Below are positions 8,391-18,533 of a stretch of DNA of 36,412 bases, in pieces (positions within the stretch are counted from its first letter, which is position 1; each line of letters opens with the position of its first letter). The translations under genes were made by a program, and so were the position numbers. Under the pieces are notes generated by a model that did no database searches, was not told where the DNA came from, and saw only the letters and a list, made by a program, of their open reading frames with translations. Source of the stretch: Alphaproteobacteria bacterium (GTDB taxonomy: Bacteria; Pseudomonadota; Alphaproteobacteria; UBA9219); NCBI GenBank assembly GCA_031291435.1, contig JARLJC010000321.1, positions 1-36,412 of the forward strand, written 5' to 3'.

Positions 8391-8870
8391 ATGCCTGTTT
8401 TCCTCTCCAGTTTTGTCAACAAGATTGACAAGAAGGGGCGTGTCTCGGTTCCGGCGTCTTTCCGTTCGGCGCTGGGGGACGATGTTTCGGGCATTGTCGT
8501 GTTCAAGTCGCTGCAGCATGACGCCCTCGACGGCTGCTCCATAGCCCATCTTGAACTGCTGAGCCGCAGCCTTGAAAAACAGGATTTGCCGCCGGACGTG
8601 TTCGAGCTGATCGAAACCACGATTTTCGGCGGCTCGGTGCAATTGCCGTTCGATAGCGAAGGGCGCATCAGCCTGCCGCATCACCTTGTCGGCGGCGTCG
8701 GCATCGAAGACGAAGTGGCGTTCGTGGGACGCCGCAAAACTTTCCAGCTCTGGAATCCGAAGAAACTCGCGGCGCATGAAACCGAAGCGCGCAGCCTCGC
8801 CAAGGCCAAGGATATTTCGCTGAGCAAGATTATCGCGGCGGCCAGCGCCTTCGAAAACGGGGATATCTGA
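8391..8870 (+). CDS. mraZ: Transcriptional regulator MraZ
   Basis: 159 aa. First gene of the dcw cluster; an AbrB-fold DNA-binding protein that forms rings and autoregulates the operon. Two SpoVT/AbrB-like repeats are visible: one near residues 8-50 with [13 protein letters not shown], and a second near 80-125 with [13 protein letters not shown]. The start at 8391 is chosen because GAGG lies 6 bases upstream and the protein then begins at the usual MraZ N terminus; an in-frame TTG at 8373 is less likely. A tandem array of probable MraZ boxes lies upstream. The stop overlaps the rsmH start by one base (TGATG). Confidence 0.93.
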   Translation: MPVFLSSFVNKIDKKGRVSVPASFRSALGDDVSGIVVFKSLQHDALDGCSIAHLELLSRSLEKQDLPPDVFELIETTIFGGSVQLPFDSEGRISLPHHLVGGVGIEDEVAFVGRRKTFQLWNPKKLAAHETEARSLAKAKDISLSKIIAAASAFENGDI

Positions 8871-9814
8871 TGAGCCATGTCCCCGTCATGCTGCATGAAG
8901 TGATCGCCGCCCTCGCGCCGCATAAAGACGGTGTTTATATCGATGGCACTTTCGGGCGCGGCGGCTATACGCGCGCTTTGCTCGCCGTGCCGGGCACGCA
9001 AGTGTTCGCCATCGACCGCGACCCCGACGCCATTGCCGCCGGACAAAAAATGGCCGCCGAATTTTCACCGCGCCTGACTTTGCTGCAAGGGCCGTTCGGG
9101 GCAATGGATGTGCTGCTGGCGGGCAAGCCGCAGGTGGACGGCATCGCCCTCGATCTCGGCGTGTCGTCGCCGCAATTCGACGACGCCGCGCGCGGCTTTT
9201 CCTTCTCCGCCGACGGGCCGCTCGATATGCGTATGAGCAAGAACGGCCCCAGCGCCGCCGATATCGTCAACGACACGCCCGAAGAAGAACTCGCGGATAT
9301 TATCTACACCCTCGGCGAAGAACGTTTCTCGCGCCGCGTCGCGCATTACATCCTCGAAGCGCGGGCCAAGGAACCGATCACCCGGACATCGCAACTGGCC
9401 GCCATCGTGCGCCGCGCGGTGCCGCGTTCCTCCGACGGCATCGATCCCGCGACGCGGACTTTTCAGGCGCTGCGGATTCACGTCAATGACGAGATGGGCG
9501 AACTCAGCCGCGCGCTGGCCGCCGCCGAAATTCTGCTGAAGCCGCAGGGCCGCCTTGCCGTGGTGTCGTTCCATTCGCTGGAAGACCGCGTGGTGAAAGA
9601 ATTCCTGCGCCGCCGCAGCGGCATGGCCGCCTCGGTCTCGCGCCATCTGCCCGCCAACGATCACAACGCCCCTGCTGCCAGTTTCACCATCCTGACCAAA
9701 AAGCCGCAGGTGCCGGGCAAGGAAGAATCCGCCACCAATCCGCGCGCCCGCTCGGCCAAGCTGCGCATCGCCGAACGCACCGCAGCGCCCGCGCAGAAGG
9801 ATTTTGCCGCATGA
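8870..9814 (+). CDS. rsmH: 16S rRNA (cytosine(1402)-N4)-methyltransferase RsmH (MraW)
   Basis: 314 aa, usual length. Transfers a methyl group from S-adenosylmethionine to N4 of C1402 in the 16S rRNA P-site region. HVPVMLHEV at the N terminus, [16 protein letters not shown] (SAM-binding motif I, about residues 23-38), [16 protein letters not shown] and the late [13 protein letters not shown] motif are all typical. Translationally coupled on both sides: one-base overlap with mraZ and ATGA overlap with ftsL. Confidence 0.95.
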   Translation: MSHVPVMLHEVIAALAPHKDGVYIDGTFGRGGYTRALLAVPGTQVFAIDRDPDAIAAGQKMAAEFSPRLTLLQGPFGAMDVLLAGKPQVDGIALDLGVSSPQFDDAARGFSFSADGPLDMRMSKNGPSAADIVNDTPEEELADIIYTLGEERFSRRVAHYILEARAKEPITRTSQLAAIVRRAVPRSSDGIDPATRTFQALRIHVNDEMGELSRALAAAEILLKPQGRLAVVSFHSLEDRVVKEFLRRRSGMAASVSRHLPANDHNAPAASFTILTKKPQVPGKEESATNPRARSAKLRIAERTAAPAQKDFAA

Positions 9815-10332
9815 CGACGAAATCCTACTCATCGCTCCTGACATGGTTCGGCCTGACGATCATCGCCAGCCTCATGCTTTACCACACCAGCGACCGCGTC
9901 AACGCGCTCGACCGCCAGCTGCGCGACCTCAACAGCCAGATCGAGGCTGAGCAGCAAAGCCTGCATGTGCTGAAAGCCGAATGGGTTTATCTCGCCAACC
10001 CGGCGCGGGTCGAAGCGGCGGCCAGGCGGCATCTCGCGCTCGCGCCGACGCCGACCAATCGCGTGCTGACGATGAACGATATCGGCGATCTGTTGCCCCT
10101 GCGCGACGGCGTGGCGCCGGTCGCGGTGGCCGAAAATACGGCGGCGCCCGCGCGCCCCGACGCGCATAACGACATCGCCCAGCGCCCTGCCCGCCGCCAT
10201 ACGACGCGCATCGTCGCCTCGAACCGCGACGGCCATGTCAATGACCGCATGATCATGCAGCATCCCATCCTCGTCGAAGCTTCGACGGATTCCATCGGCG
10301 GCCTGATCGGTACGCTCGGCCTGCATCCATGA
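9811..10332 (+). CDS. ftsL: Cell division protein FtsL
   Basis: 173 aa. Bitopic divisome protein that forms a complex with FtsB and FtsQ and activates FtsWI. A single membrane segment spans about residues 8-24. It is followed by a periplasmic coiled coil (about 27-57) and the conserved [20 protein letters not shown] region. The C-terminal 80 residues beyond the conserved domain are a low-complexity extension ending with [13 protein letters not shown]. coli FtsL is about 121 aa. ATGA overlap with both rsmH and ftsI. Assigned on position and topology because FtsL sequence is poorly conserved. Confidence 0.85.
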   Translation: MTTKSYSSLLTWFGLTIIASLMLYHTSDRVNALDRQLRDLNSQIEAEQQSLHVLKAEWVYLANPARVEAAARRHLALAPTPTNRVLTMNDIGDLLPLRDGVAPVAVAENTAAPARPDAHNDIAQRPARRHTTRIVASNRDGHVNDRMIMQHPILVEASTDSIGGLIGTLGLHP

Positions 10333-12152
10333 AAAAAGGGCGGGGAACGGGCGGTCTGCCGCATGCTTCGCAGCCTATATTGCCCGGACTGACTTCCACC
10401 CCGCGCAGCCGCCGCCTGTCGACGCCGCGCGAACATGCCCTCGAAATCGCGCGGGCGCGGCTGGTGTTCGTCACTCTGGTTTTCGCGGTGGCATGGATCG
10501 TGATTGCGGGGCGGCTGTCGTATCTGACATTGCGCGGCGACGCGCCCGAACCGCAGATTACCCGCGCCGAACCCGGCGAAGGCGTGGCCGAGCGCGCCGA
10601 CATCACCGACCGCAACGGCACGGTTCTCGCCACCTCGCTGCCCACGGTTTCGCTGTGCGCGGATTCCAAAAGCATTCTCAATCCGGCCGAGGCCGAACAT
10701 CAGTTGATAAGCGTGCTGCCCGATCTCGATGAAAAGCGCCTCGACGACGCGCTCACCGGCGGCAAGCAATGTGCGATGATCAAACGGCATCTGTCGCCCA
10801 AACAATATTACGAGGTCAACAAGCTTGGCATCGCAGGATTGGAATTCCGGCCCGACGAACGCCGTTTGTATCCCGCCGGGAATCTGGCGGCGCAGGTGGT
10901 GGGCTATACAGACATCGACGATAACGGCATCGCCGGCATCGAAAAATCGATGGATGAAAGGCTGAACGAGAATCCGGAGCCGGTGGCGCTGTCGGTCGAT
11001 CTGCGCGTGCAGACCATCATGCGGCAGGAACTGGGCGCGGCCATGAACACCTATCACGCCATCGGCGCGGCGGGCATGGTGCTCGACATCAAGACCGGCG
11101 AGATTCTCAGCATGGTTTCGCTGCCCGACTTCGATCCCGATCACCCCGGCAACGCCAGCGACGACGCCAAATTCAATCGCGATACGCTGGGCGTTTACGA
11201 AATGGGATCGACCTTCAAGATTTTCAACACGGCGCTGGCGCTCGATTCAGGATTGGTGCATGTCGCGGATACGTTCGATGTTAGCCAGCCGCTGGAAATC
11301 GGGCACCACAAAATCCGCGATTTCGAACGCGAGGATCGCGCTCTCAACGTCGCCGAAATTTTTACCCACTCCTCGAATATCGGTTCGGCGAAAATGGCGA
11401 CGCGCTTCGGCGGATTGCGGCAGCGCGATTTCTTCGCCAGGCTCGGCCTGACCGAGCGCGCCAAAATAGAAGTGCCGGAAGTGGGGGCGCCCCTGCTCCC
11501 CACCGCGCGCGACTGGAGCGACTCCACCACCCTCACCGCCGCTTTCGGCCACGGCATCGCAGTCAATGCGGTGCAGTTGATCGGCGCGGTGGCGACGATT
11601 ATCAATGACGGTTATCCGGTGCATCCGACTTTGGTGAAACAAAACGGCCCCGCGCCCGATTACGGCGATGATGGCGAGGAACGCGTGGTGTCGGCACATA
11701 CCTCGGCGCTGGTGCGCGGGCTGATGAGGCTTGTCGTCACGCGCGGCACGGCGAAACAGGCCGATGTCGAAGGCTATATGGTCGGCGGCAAGACCGGCAC
11801 CGCCGATAAAATCGGCGCCAATCATAAATATCTGGATAATGCGCGGCTTTCGTCCTTCATCGCCGCCTTTCCCATCAATGCGCCGCGTTATCTGATTTTT
11901 GCGCTGTTGGATGATCCCAAGGGGAGTGCTAAAACCAAAGGCTTCGCGACGGCGGGCTGGACTGCCGCTCCGGTAGTGAGGAATGTGATCGCCCAGATCG
12001 GGCCGTTGCTCGATATCGCGCCTTTGTCGAAAGACATGCAGGAAGCCGCCGAGCGCCAGATTTTGAAACCGCTGGGCAGCGAAGTTGTTGACGGCATTCC
12101 CGTCGAAGAAGGATCGAATTATGCGTCTGTCGAGTCTGATAGCATCCAATGA
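10329..12152 (+). CDS. ftsI: Septal peptidoglycan transpeptidase FtsI (PBP3)
   Basis: 607 aa, class B penicillin-binding protein. Cross-links septal peptidoglycan as partner of FtsW. One membrane segment at about 44-61 follows a basic cytoplasmic tail. A dimerisation/pedestal domain starts with RADITDRNGTVLATS. The transpeptidase has S294-T-F-K297 (nucleophile S294), S348-S-N350 and K488-T-G490. Overlaps ftsL by 4 bp and murE by 32 bp, so expression is likely coupled. Confidence 0.95.
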   Translation: MKKGRGTGGLPHASQPILPGLTSTPRSRRLSTPREHALEIARARLVFVTLVFAVAWIVIAGRLSYLTLRGDAPEPQITRAEPGEGVAERADITDRNGTVLATSLPTVSLCADSKSILNPAEAEHQLISVLPDLDEKRLDDALTGGKQCAMIKRHLSPKQYYEVNKLGIAGLEFRPDERRLYPAGNLAAQVVGYTDIDDNGIAGIEKSMDERLNENPEPVALSVDLRVQTIMRQELGAAMNTYHAIGAAGMVLDIKTGEILSMVSLPDFDPDHPGNASDDAKFNRDTLGVYEMGSTFKIFNTALALDSGLVHVADTFDVSQPLEIGHHKIRDFEREDRALNVAEIFTHSSNIGSAKMATRFGGLRQRDFFARLGLTERAKIEVPEVGAPLLPTARDWSDSTTLTAAFGHGIAVNAVQLIGAVATIINDGYPVHPTLVKQNGPAPDYGDDGEERVVSAHTSALVRGLMRLVVTRGTAKQADVEGYMVGGKTGTADKIGANHKYLDNARLSSFIAAFPINAPRYLIFALLDDPKGSAKTKGFATAGWTAAPVVRNVIAQIGPLLDIAPLSKDMQEAAERQILKPLGSEVVDGIPVEEGSNYASVESDSIQ

Positions 12153-13575
12153 GGGCATTCGTTATGACGGCCCCGATCTCGACATCACCGGCCTGACGCA
12201 GGATTCGCGCAAGGCCAAACCCGGATCCCTGTTCATCGCCACGCCAGGCACCAAGCTTGACGGGCGCGCGTTCGTCGATGATGCGATCAAGAACGGCGCG
12301 TCGGCGATTTTGGCGCCGGAGGGATTCAGCTGCGCCGCCCCTACCCTTCTGACCCATGATATGCGGCGCGCCACGGCGGCGTTCGCGGCGGCGTTTTATC
12401 CGCGCCAGCCGGAAACCATCGTCGCCGTGACCGGCACCAGCGGCAAGACCTCCACCGCGCAGTTCGCCCGCGAAATCTGGCAGGCGCTGGGACATCAATC
12501 GGCCAGCATCGGCACTCTGGGTCTGGTGACGGCGGAGGGGACTTCTTATGGCTCTCTCACCACGCCCGACGCCATTACTTTGCATCATCTGCTCGATGAT
12601 TGCGCCGAACAGGGCATTACGCACGCGGCGCTGGAAGCTTCGAGCCACGGCATCGAACTGCACCGGCTCGACAAAGTGCGGCTGAAGGCGGGCGGCTTCA
12701 CCAATCTGTCGCGCGATCATCTCGATTACCATCAGACGATGGAAGCCTATTTCAAAGCCAAGCTGCGGCTGTTCGAAGAATTGCTGCCTGTCCGCGCGGC
12801 GGCGGTTCTGAACGCCGATAGCGATATGTTCCCTGTCTTGCGCGATACGGCGCAGAAACGCGGGCTCGAAATCATCGCCTATGGCAAAGAAGGCGCTGAT
12901 TTGCGCCTGATCGAGGCGCAACCGGATGCGCGCGGGCAAATCCTCAAACTGGAAGTTTTCGGCAGAAAGCATGAAGTTCTGCTGCCGGTGATCGGCGGTT
13001 TTCAGGCGTGGAATGCGCTGTGCGCCGCAGGCCTTGCGATTGGCAGCGGCGCGGACAGCGACGCCGTGATCGGCGCTCTGGGCAAAGTTTCCGGCGTGCC
13101 GGGGCGGATGCAGTTCATCGGCACCTCGGCCAAAGGCGGCGCTGTGTTCGTCGATTACGCGCATAAGCCCGATGCACTCGATAACGTGTTGCAGGCGATG
13201 CGGCCCCATGTCGCGGCGCAAAAGGCCAAACTCGGCGTCATTTTCGGCTGCGGCGGCAACCGCGACGCGGGCAAGCGCCCGATCATGGGCGAGATCGCCG
13301 CGCGCCTTGCCGATTTCACCATCGTGACCGACGATAATCCGCGCAACGAAGACGCCGCCACGATCCGCGCCGCGGTTCTGGCCGGGTGCAGGGACAAGGC
13401 CAATGTCACCGAAATCGGCGACCGCGCCAGGGCGATTGCCGCCGGTATCGAAAAGCTGGGCGCGGGCGACGTTCTGATTATCGCGGGCAAGGGGCATGAA
13501 CCCGGCCAAACCGTCGGCGACAGGGTTCTGCCCTTCGACGACGCCGAGGAAGCGCGCAAGGTTCTGGGGCTGTAG
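12121..13575 (+). CDS. murE: UDP-MurNAc-L-Ala-D-Glu:meso-diaminopimelate ligase MurE
   Basis: 484 aa. ATP-dependent ligase adding the third stem-peptide residue in the cytoplasm. P-loop GTSGKTST begins at about residue 105. The amino-acid selectivity motif DNPR is present at about 405-408 (TDDNPRNE), which marks meso-diaminopimelate rather than lysine specificity. The start at 12121 is preceded by AAGGA with 7-base spacing and lies inside the 3' end of ftsI; a farther start at 12085 has no such site. Followed by a 109-bp gap before murF, the widest interruption in the mraZ-ftsW run. Confidence 0.95.
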   Translation: MRLSSLIASNEGIRYDGPDLDITGLTQDSRKAKPGSLFIATPGTKLDGRAFVDDAIKNGASAILAPEGFSCAAPTLLTHDMRRATAAFAAAFYPRQPETIVAVTGTSGKTSTAQFAREIWQALGHQSASIGTLGLVTAEGTSYGSLTTPDAITLHHLLDDCAEQGITHAALEASSHGIELHRLDKVRLKAGGFTNLSRDHLDYHQTMEAYFKAKLRLFEELLPVRAAAVLNADSDMFPVLRDTAQKRGLEIIAYGKEGADLRLIEAQPDARGQILKLEVFGRKHEVLLPVIGGFQAWNALCAAGLAIGSGADSDAVIGALGKVSGVPGRMQFIGTSAKGGAVFVDYAHKPDALDNVLQAMRPHVAAQKAKLGVIFGCGGNRDAGKRPIMGEIAARLADFTIVTDDNPRNEDAATIRAAVLAGCRDKANVTEIGDRARAIAAGIEKLGAGDVLIIAGKGHEPGQTVGDRVLPFDDAEEARKVLGL

Positions 13576-13607
13576 ATAAGGACTTAATCTCTGTTTTTTG
13601 TTGCATA

Positions 13608-13646
13608 AATCGCCCTGCGGCCTTGCATTGAAGGCCCCCGGCGATT
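13608..13646 (+). promoter_or_regulatory. Two-tier stem-loop between murE and murF
   Basis: The outer arms AATCGCC (13608-13614) and GGCGATT (13640-13646) are perfect complements. The inner arms GGCCTT (13619-13624) and AAGGCC (13631-13636) close a 6-base loop, with a small 4/3-base internal bulge between the tiers. No T-run follows, so it is not a classic terminator. It may be an RNA stability, attenuation or processing element separating upstream and downstream dcw genes. Function is inferred only. Confidence 0.45.
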
Positions 13647-13684
13647 AATCCTAAGCTACGGAATCACGAAGGAAATCGACTCAC

Positions 13685-15118
13685 ATGGCGGGTAAAATTC
13701 TCTGGCGGGCGGAAGATGTTTTGCGCAGCGTTCACGGACGCTGTCTGCACGAGCAAAGCTGGTCGGCTTCCGGCGTTTCGATCGACAGCCGCACGATCAA
13801 ACCCGGCGATCTGTTCATCGCCATTGTCGGCCCCGAACAGGATGGCCATGATCATGTCGCATCGGCTTTCGCGAATGGCGCGGCCGCCGCGCTGGTTTCG
13901 CGCCAGCCTTCGCAGGTGCCGCCCGATGCGCCGCTGATTATGGTCGATGATACCTTCGCGGCGCTGCATCTGCTCGGCAAAGCCGGACGCGCGCGCGCCA
14001 AAGGCAAAATTATCGCCGTCACCGGTTCGGTCGGCAAGACCAGCACCAAGGAAATGCTGCGGCTTGCCTTGGGCGCCGTCGGTGAAACTTACGCCAATCC
14101 GGGCAGCCTCAACAATCATTGGGGGGCACCTTTGTCGCTCGCCAACCTGCCGCCCGACGCCGCCTATGGCGTGTTCGAACTCGGCATGAACCATGTCGGC
14201 GAATTATCCGCGCTGGCGAAACTGGCGCAGCCGCATGTCGCCCTCGTCACCGCCATCGAAGCCGTGCATCTGGAATTCTTCGCCTCGACCGAGGCGATTG
14301 CCGACGCCAAGGCCGAGATTTTCGAAGGGCTGGTGGAAGGCGGTATCGCCATCCTCAACCGCGACAGCCCGCATTATGCGCGCCTAGCCGCATCCGCCAA
14401 AGCGTGCGGCATCAAGAAAATTCTTTCCTTCGGGGCCGACGGCAAATCCGACGCGCGCATGGCCGATTGCGCCGAAACGCATGAGGGCAGCGCCGTTCAT
14501 GCCGTCATTCTGGGCCAGGAAATCCATTACAGGGTCGGCGCGCCCGGCATTCACCTCGCCCAGAATTCGCTCGGCGCGCTGCTGGCCGCGGCTTCGCTGG
14601 GGGCGGATATACCGGCCTGCGCCTCGGCGCTGACGCATTACATTCCGCCCAAAGGGCGCGGCGTCAAACACATCATTACGCTCGAAGAAGGCGGCAGCCT
14701 GACCGTCATCGATGAAAGCTACAATGCCAGCCCGGCTTCGGTGAAGGCCTCCATTCGCGTGCTGGCGCATATGGTGCCCGGGCATGGCGGACGCCGCATT
14801 CTGGTGCTGGGCGACATGCGCGAGCTGGGGCCGACCGCGCCAGCGCTGCACAGCGACCTCGCGCCCGCGATTATCGAGGCGAAAATCGACCGCGTTTTTT
14901 CCTGCGGCGAGATGATGAAATATCTGCATGACGCCCTGCCCGCGTCGCTGCTCGGCGCGCATGCGGCCAGCAGCGCCGAACTCGCCCCCCTCGTGGCGCA
15001 GGAAGCGCATGCGGGCGACGTTATCACCGCCAAGGGTTCGCATAGCATGAAACTGGAACTGGTGGTCGAGGCGCTGCGGGCGCGCGACGCCGCCCAACAC
15101 CGCAAGATCGCAAGTTAA
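13685..15118 (+). CDS. murF: UDP-MurNAc-tripeptide:D-Ala-D-Ala ligase MurF
   Basis: 477 aa. Adds the D-Ala-D-Ala dipeptide to give the UDP-MurNAc-pentapeptide. P-loop GSVGKTSTKE starts near residue 114. NPGSLNNHWGAPLSL and the ELGMNHVGE segment are typical of MurF, and IDESYNASPASVKAS marks the C-terminal domain. GAAGGA lies 11 bases before the ATG. mraY starts 10 bp after the stop. Confidence 0.95.
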   Translation: MAGKILWRAEDVLRSVHGRCLHEQSWSASGVSIDSRTIKPGDLFIAIVGPEQDGHDHVASAFANGAAAALVSRQPSQVPPDAPLIMVDDTFAALHLLGKAGRARAKGKIIAVTGSVGKTSTKEMLRLALGAVGETYANPGSLNNHWGAPLSLANLPPDAAYGVFELGMNHVGELSALAKLAQPHVALVTAIEAVHLEFFASTEAIADAKAEIFEGLVEGGIAILNRDSPHYARLAASAKACGIKKILSFGADGKSDARMADCAETHEGSAVHAVILGQEIHYRVGAPGIHLAQNSLGALLAAASLGADIPACASALTHYIPPKGRGVKHIITLEEGGSLTVIDESYNASPASVKASIRVLAHMVPGHGGRRILVLGDMRELGPTAPALHSDLAPAIIEAKIDRVFSCGEMMKYLHDALPASLLGAHAASSAELAPLVAQEAHAGDVITAKGSHSMKLELVVEALRARDAAQHRKIAS

Positions 15119-15128
15119 AGGATAGTCG

Positions 15129-16214
15129 ATGCTGTTTCACCTTCTGGCCCCCTACGCGCACGATTTCATTCTGTTCAACCTGTTCCGGTACATCACCTTC
15201 CGCACCGGCTGCGCGCTCGCGACCTCGCTCATCATCTGTTTTATGTTCGGGCCCGCGATCATCCGCTGGTTGAAAGCCAAGCAGGGCGAAGGCCAGCCCA
15301 TCCGCAACGACGGGCCGGAAACGCACCTCAAGAAAAAAGGCACGCCGACCATGGGCGGGCTGATGATTTTAATTTCGGTGGTGGTCAGCACTTTGTTATG
15401 GACCGATCTGTCCAACATTTATGTGTGGGCGGTTCTTTATGTCACCATCGGATTTGGCCTCGTCGGGTTCCTCGACGATTTCCGCAAATTGACGCAGCGT
15501 TCGCATCGCGGCGTTTCCGGGCGCGTGCGGTTGCTGTGCCAGATCGTTATCGCCACTTCCGCCATTTACGCGGTGACGGAAGCGCCGGGTTCGGGCGTTT
15601 CTTCGGCGCTCGCCATTCCCTTCATCAAGGATTACATGCTGCCGCTGGGCTGGATGTTCATTCCGTTCGCGGTGTTCGTGATTGTCGGGGCCAGCAACGC
15701 CGTCAACCTGACTGACGGGCTTGACGGCCTCGCCACCGTACCGGTCATCATCACGGCTTTGTGCTTCATCATCATCACCTATCTGGTCGGGAATCTGGTG
15801 TTCGCCAATTACCTGCAAATCCATCACGTTCCTGGTGCGGGTGAACTCGCCGTATTCTGTGGCGCGCTGGTGGGGGCATGCCTCGGCTTCCTGTGGTTCA
15901 ATGCGCCGCCCGCGCAGGTGTTTATGGGCGATACCGGGTCTCTGTCGCTGGGCAGCGCGCTGGGCACGGTCGCCGTCATCGTCAAACATGAACTGGTGCT
16001 GGCGATCATCGGCGGTTTGTTCGTTATGGAAACGCTCTCGGTCATCATTCAGGTCGCCTCGTTCAAGCTGACCGGCAAGCGCGTGTTCCGCATGGCCCCC
16101 ATCCATCATCATTTCGAAAAACTCGGCTGGTCGGAACCGACGGTCGTGATCCGGTTCTGGATTATCGCCTGCATCCTCGGCCTGATCGGCCTTTCGACTT
16201 TGAAACTGCGATGA
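15129..16214 (+). CDS. mraY: Phospho-MurNAc-pentapeptide translocase MraY
   Basis: 361 aa, multi-pass membrane enzyme (about ten segments). Transfers phospho-MurNAc-pentapeptide to undecaprenyl phosphate, forming lipid I. Catalytic signatures visible are GFLDDFRK (D116-D117), [14 protein letters not shown] near 190-203, [11 protein letters not shown], and the histidine-rich [13 protein letters not shown] near 320-333. Length matches the family. The stop overlaps the next gene by 4 bp (ATGA). Confidence 0.95.
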   Translation: MLFHLLAPYAHDFILFNLFRYITFRTGCALATSLIICFMFGPAIIRWLKAKQGEGQPIRNDGPETHLKKKGTPTMGGLMILISVVVSTLLWTDLSNIYVWAVLYVTIGFGLVGFLDDFRKLTQRSHRGVSGRVRLLCQIVIATSAIYAVTEAPGSGVSSALAIPFIKDYMLPLGWMFIPFAVFVIVGASNAVNLTDGLDGLATVPVIITALCFIIITYLVGNLVFANYLQIHHVPGAGELAVFCGALVGACLGFLWFNAPPAQVFMGDTGSLSLGSALGTVAVIVKHELVLAIIGGLFVMETLSVIIQVASFKLTGKRVFRMAPIHHHFEKLGWSEPTVVIRFWIIACILGLIGLSTLKLR

Positions 16215-17188
16215 GCGGGCTGCGCCTTACCGCGCGGCTGGAACATTGGCCCATCGCGCGGGTTTTCACGATCAGCCGCGGCTCGAAAACCGAGGCCGTT
16301 GTGGTGGTGGCCGAAGTCACCGACGGCCTTGTGACGGGGCGCGGCGAATGCGTGCCCTACACGCGCTACGGCGAAAGCGCCGAGGGCGTAAAGGCCACCA
16401 TCGAGAATGTCGCCGGGAATATCAGCACGCGGCAGGCTTTGCTGAAACTGCTGCCTGCAGGCGCGGCGCGCAACGCCATCGATTGCGCCCTGTGGGATTA
16501 CGAGGCCAAATTATCCGGCAAGCGGGTTTATGAATTGGCGGGGATTGACGCGCCGGAACCCTTGACCGTCACTTATACAATCTCGCTCGACACGCCCGAG
16601 AAAATGGCCGAGGCGGCGCGGGCGCAAGCTGCGCGCCCCATCCTCAAGATCAAACTCGGACAGGAAGGCGACGCCGCACGGATCGCCGCCGTGCGCCGGG
16701 CCGCGCCGGAAATTCGTCTGATCGCCGACGCCAACGAAGGATGGACGGCGAACAACATCGCCGAAAATATCGCCGCTTGCGTCAAAGCCGGGGTCGAGAT
16801 GATCGAACAGCCGCTGCCCACCGCCGATGACGCGTTTCTGGCCTCGTTCGATCACCCGATTCCCCTGTGCGCCGATGAAAGCGTGTTCGACCTCGCCTCC
16901 CTGCCCGGCCTTGCCCGCAAATATGACATGATTAACATTAAACTCGACAAATGCGGCGGGTTGACCGAAGGGCTGGCCTTGGCCCGCGAAGCCGCGGAGT
17001 GGGACTTGACCTATATGGTAGGATGCATGGTGTGTACGTCGCTGGCCATAGCACCGGCGTTCCTGATCGCCAAAGGCGCGCAGTTCGTCGATCTCGACGG
17101 CGCGTTGCTGCTGGCCACGGATCGCGAACACGGCATGCACTATGATGCGGGCAGGCTGTCGCCGCCCGAACCGGCTTTGTGGGGATGA
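16211..17188 (+). CDS. L-Ala-D/L-Glu (dipeptide) epimerase, enolase superfamily
   Basis: 325 aa. Family members interconvert L-Ala-D-Glu and L-Ala-L-Glu, usually during recycling of murein peptides. The full catalytic set of the muconate-lactonising/dipeptide-epimerase subgroup is visible. This includes K146-I-K148, metal ligands D173 (IADANEGW), E199 (EQPLP) and D222 (ADES), and the second base K244 (NIKLDKCGG). It is embedded between mraY and murL with a 4-bp overlap to mraY. This gene is not part of a standard dcw cluster. Its position beside murL and murD2 suggests it serves the same glutamate stereochemistry pathway. Dipeptide specificity is inferred from family and context. Confidence 0.85.
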   Translation: MSGLRLTARLEHWPIARVFTISRGSKTEAVVVVAEVTDGLVTGRGECVPYTRYGESAEGVKATIENVAGNISTRQALLKLLPAGAARNAIDCALWDYEAKLSGKRVYELAGIDAPEPLTVTYTISLDTPEKMAEAARAQAARPILKIKLGQEGDAARIAAVRRAAPEIRLIADANEGWTANNIAENIAACVKAGVEMIEQPLPTADDAFLASFDHPIPLCADESVFDLASLPGLARKYDMINIKLDKCGGLTEGLALAREAAEWDLTYMVGCMVCTSLAIAPAFLIAKGAQFVDLDGALLLATDREHGMHYDAGRLSPPEPALWG

Positions 17189-17192
17189 AGCC

Positions 17193-18533
17193 ATGACCGA
17201 CGCGCCTTTTATCTTTGAAAATTATTTCTTCGACGCGCAGACCGGGATTCTGAGTTTGCATTACCGTTATGAAGGCGGCGCGCGGTTCGAGGAACGCATC
17301 ACCTTCCCACACGCGCCGCACACTCTGCCGGTGGCGCGCAAGGCGGCGTTCGACGCCGCCTGCCGGTTGATTTTCCTGCTGGCAGGCGTGAGTTATTACA
17401 AAGCCTTTGTGCCGCGCGAGTTGAAATGCGAAGCCTTCGCGCTGACCCGCGACTGGGCCCCTTTCGTCGAAGAAGTTTACCGCAAGGGGTTGGGCGAATT
17501 CGCCTATCGCAACAAACTCGACCTGAGCGACCGCGTGCATTTCGAAACGCGCGACGGGCCGGGGACGATCCCCACCGCGCTAAGCCTGCCGCACCGGCTG
17601 CTGGTTCCCGTCGGCGGCGGCAAGGATTCCATCGTCAGCATCGAGGCGTTGCGCAAAACCGGTTTGCTGATGATGCTTTATGCGCAGGGCAAGGCGATCA
17701 ACGATATCGCCGCGCCCATTCTGGCCACCATCGACGCTTCGCGCCTGCCTTCGGTCAAAGTGGGGCGCGCGATTTCACCGGAAATTATCACGCTTAATAA
17801 AAACGGCGCTTACAACGGCCACGTGCCGATCACCGCCATTCTGAGCTCGATGGCGGTGGCGAGCGCGATTTTGTACGGCTTCGATACTGTTGTGCTGTCG
17901 AACGAGCATTCCGCCAGCGCGCCCAATCTGGTCGAGAACGGCGTCGAGATTAATCACCAGTACAGCAAATCTCTGGATTTTGAGAAAGCCTTCGCCGGTT
18001 TCGTCGCCTCGCATATCGCGCCGGATCTGCATTATTTTTCGCTGCTGCGGCCATTGACCGAGGCGGCGATCGCGCGGCGTTTCGCGAAACTCACCCCATA
18101 TCATCAGGTTTTCCGCAGCTGCAACACCGCCTTCCGGCAGGACAAGGAAGCGCGCGGCACCAAATGGTGCTGCGATTGTCCGAAATGCCGGTTCGTGTTT
18201 CTGGCGCTGGCGCCCTTTATGGACAAAGAAAATCTGGTCGCGATTTTCGGCAAGAATATGCTGAACGATATCGCGCAGGAACAGGGCTTTGCCGAGCTGG
18301 TCGGGCTCGACGCCACCAAGCCGTTCGAATGCGTGGGCGAGATCGAGGAAAGCGCCCTGCTGATGGGCAAACTGGCGCGCAGCGAGGCGTGGAAGAATGA
18401 CGCCGTGGTCAAGGATCTCGGCGAAAAACTGATGCTCGCGGATTTCGACGCGCGTTATGAAGAAATGTTCAAGCTGCGCGGTGACCATTGCGTGCCACCG
18501 GAATTTTTAAGGGTGCTCGATGAAAGCCGGTGA
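17193..18533 (+). CDS. murL: UDP-MurNAc-L-Ala-L-Glu epimerase MurL
   Basis: 446 aa. MurL, first described in Xanthomonas oryzae, inverts the terminal L-Glu of UDP-MurNAc-L-Ala-L-Glu to D-Glu in an ATP-dependent reaction that releases AMP and pyrophosphate. An adenylation-type PP-loop-like motif VPVGGGKDS lies at 138-146. VLSNEHSASAPN is near 235-245, and a cysteine cluster W-C-C-D-C-P-K-C spans 325-332 (C326, C327, C329, C332), which could bind metal. The start at 17193, 4 bp after the epimerase stop, gives the natural N terminus; an upstream in-frame ATG at 17142 lies inside the previous gene. The 3' end overlaps murD2 by 14 bp. Identity rests on recognition of the MurL family plus the adjacent MurD2-type ligase. 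Confidence 0.85.
   Translation: MTDAPFIFENYFFDAQTGILSLHYRYEGGARFEERITFPHAPHTLPVARKAAFDAACRLIFLLAGVSYYKAFVPRELKCEAFALTRDWAPFVEEVYRKGLGEFAYRNKLDLSDRVHFETRDGPGTIPTALSLPHRLLVPVGGGKDSIVSIEALRKTGLLMMLYAQGKAINDIAAPILATIDASRLPSVKVGRAISPEIITLNKNGAYNGHVPITAILSSMAVASAILYGFDTVVLSNEHSASAPNLVENGVEINHQYSKSLDFEKAFAGFVASHIAPDLHYFSLLRPLTEAAIARRFAKLTPYHQVFRSCNTAFRQDKEARGTKWCCDCPKCRFVFLALAPFMDKENLVAIFGKNMLNDIAQEQGFAELVGLDATKPFECVGEIEESALLMGKLARSEAWKNDAVVKDLGEKLMLADFDARYEEMFKLRGDHCVPPEFLRVLDESR

Noticed and set aside
11929-13509. Minus-strand frame of 526 codons opposite ftsI and murE
   Set aside because: It lies wholly opposite well-conserved genes and its composition (Arg, His, Gly-rich) is that of a shadow frame.
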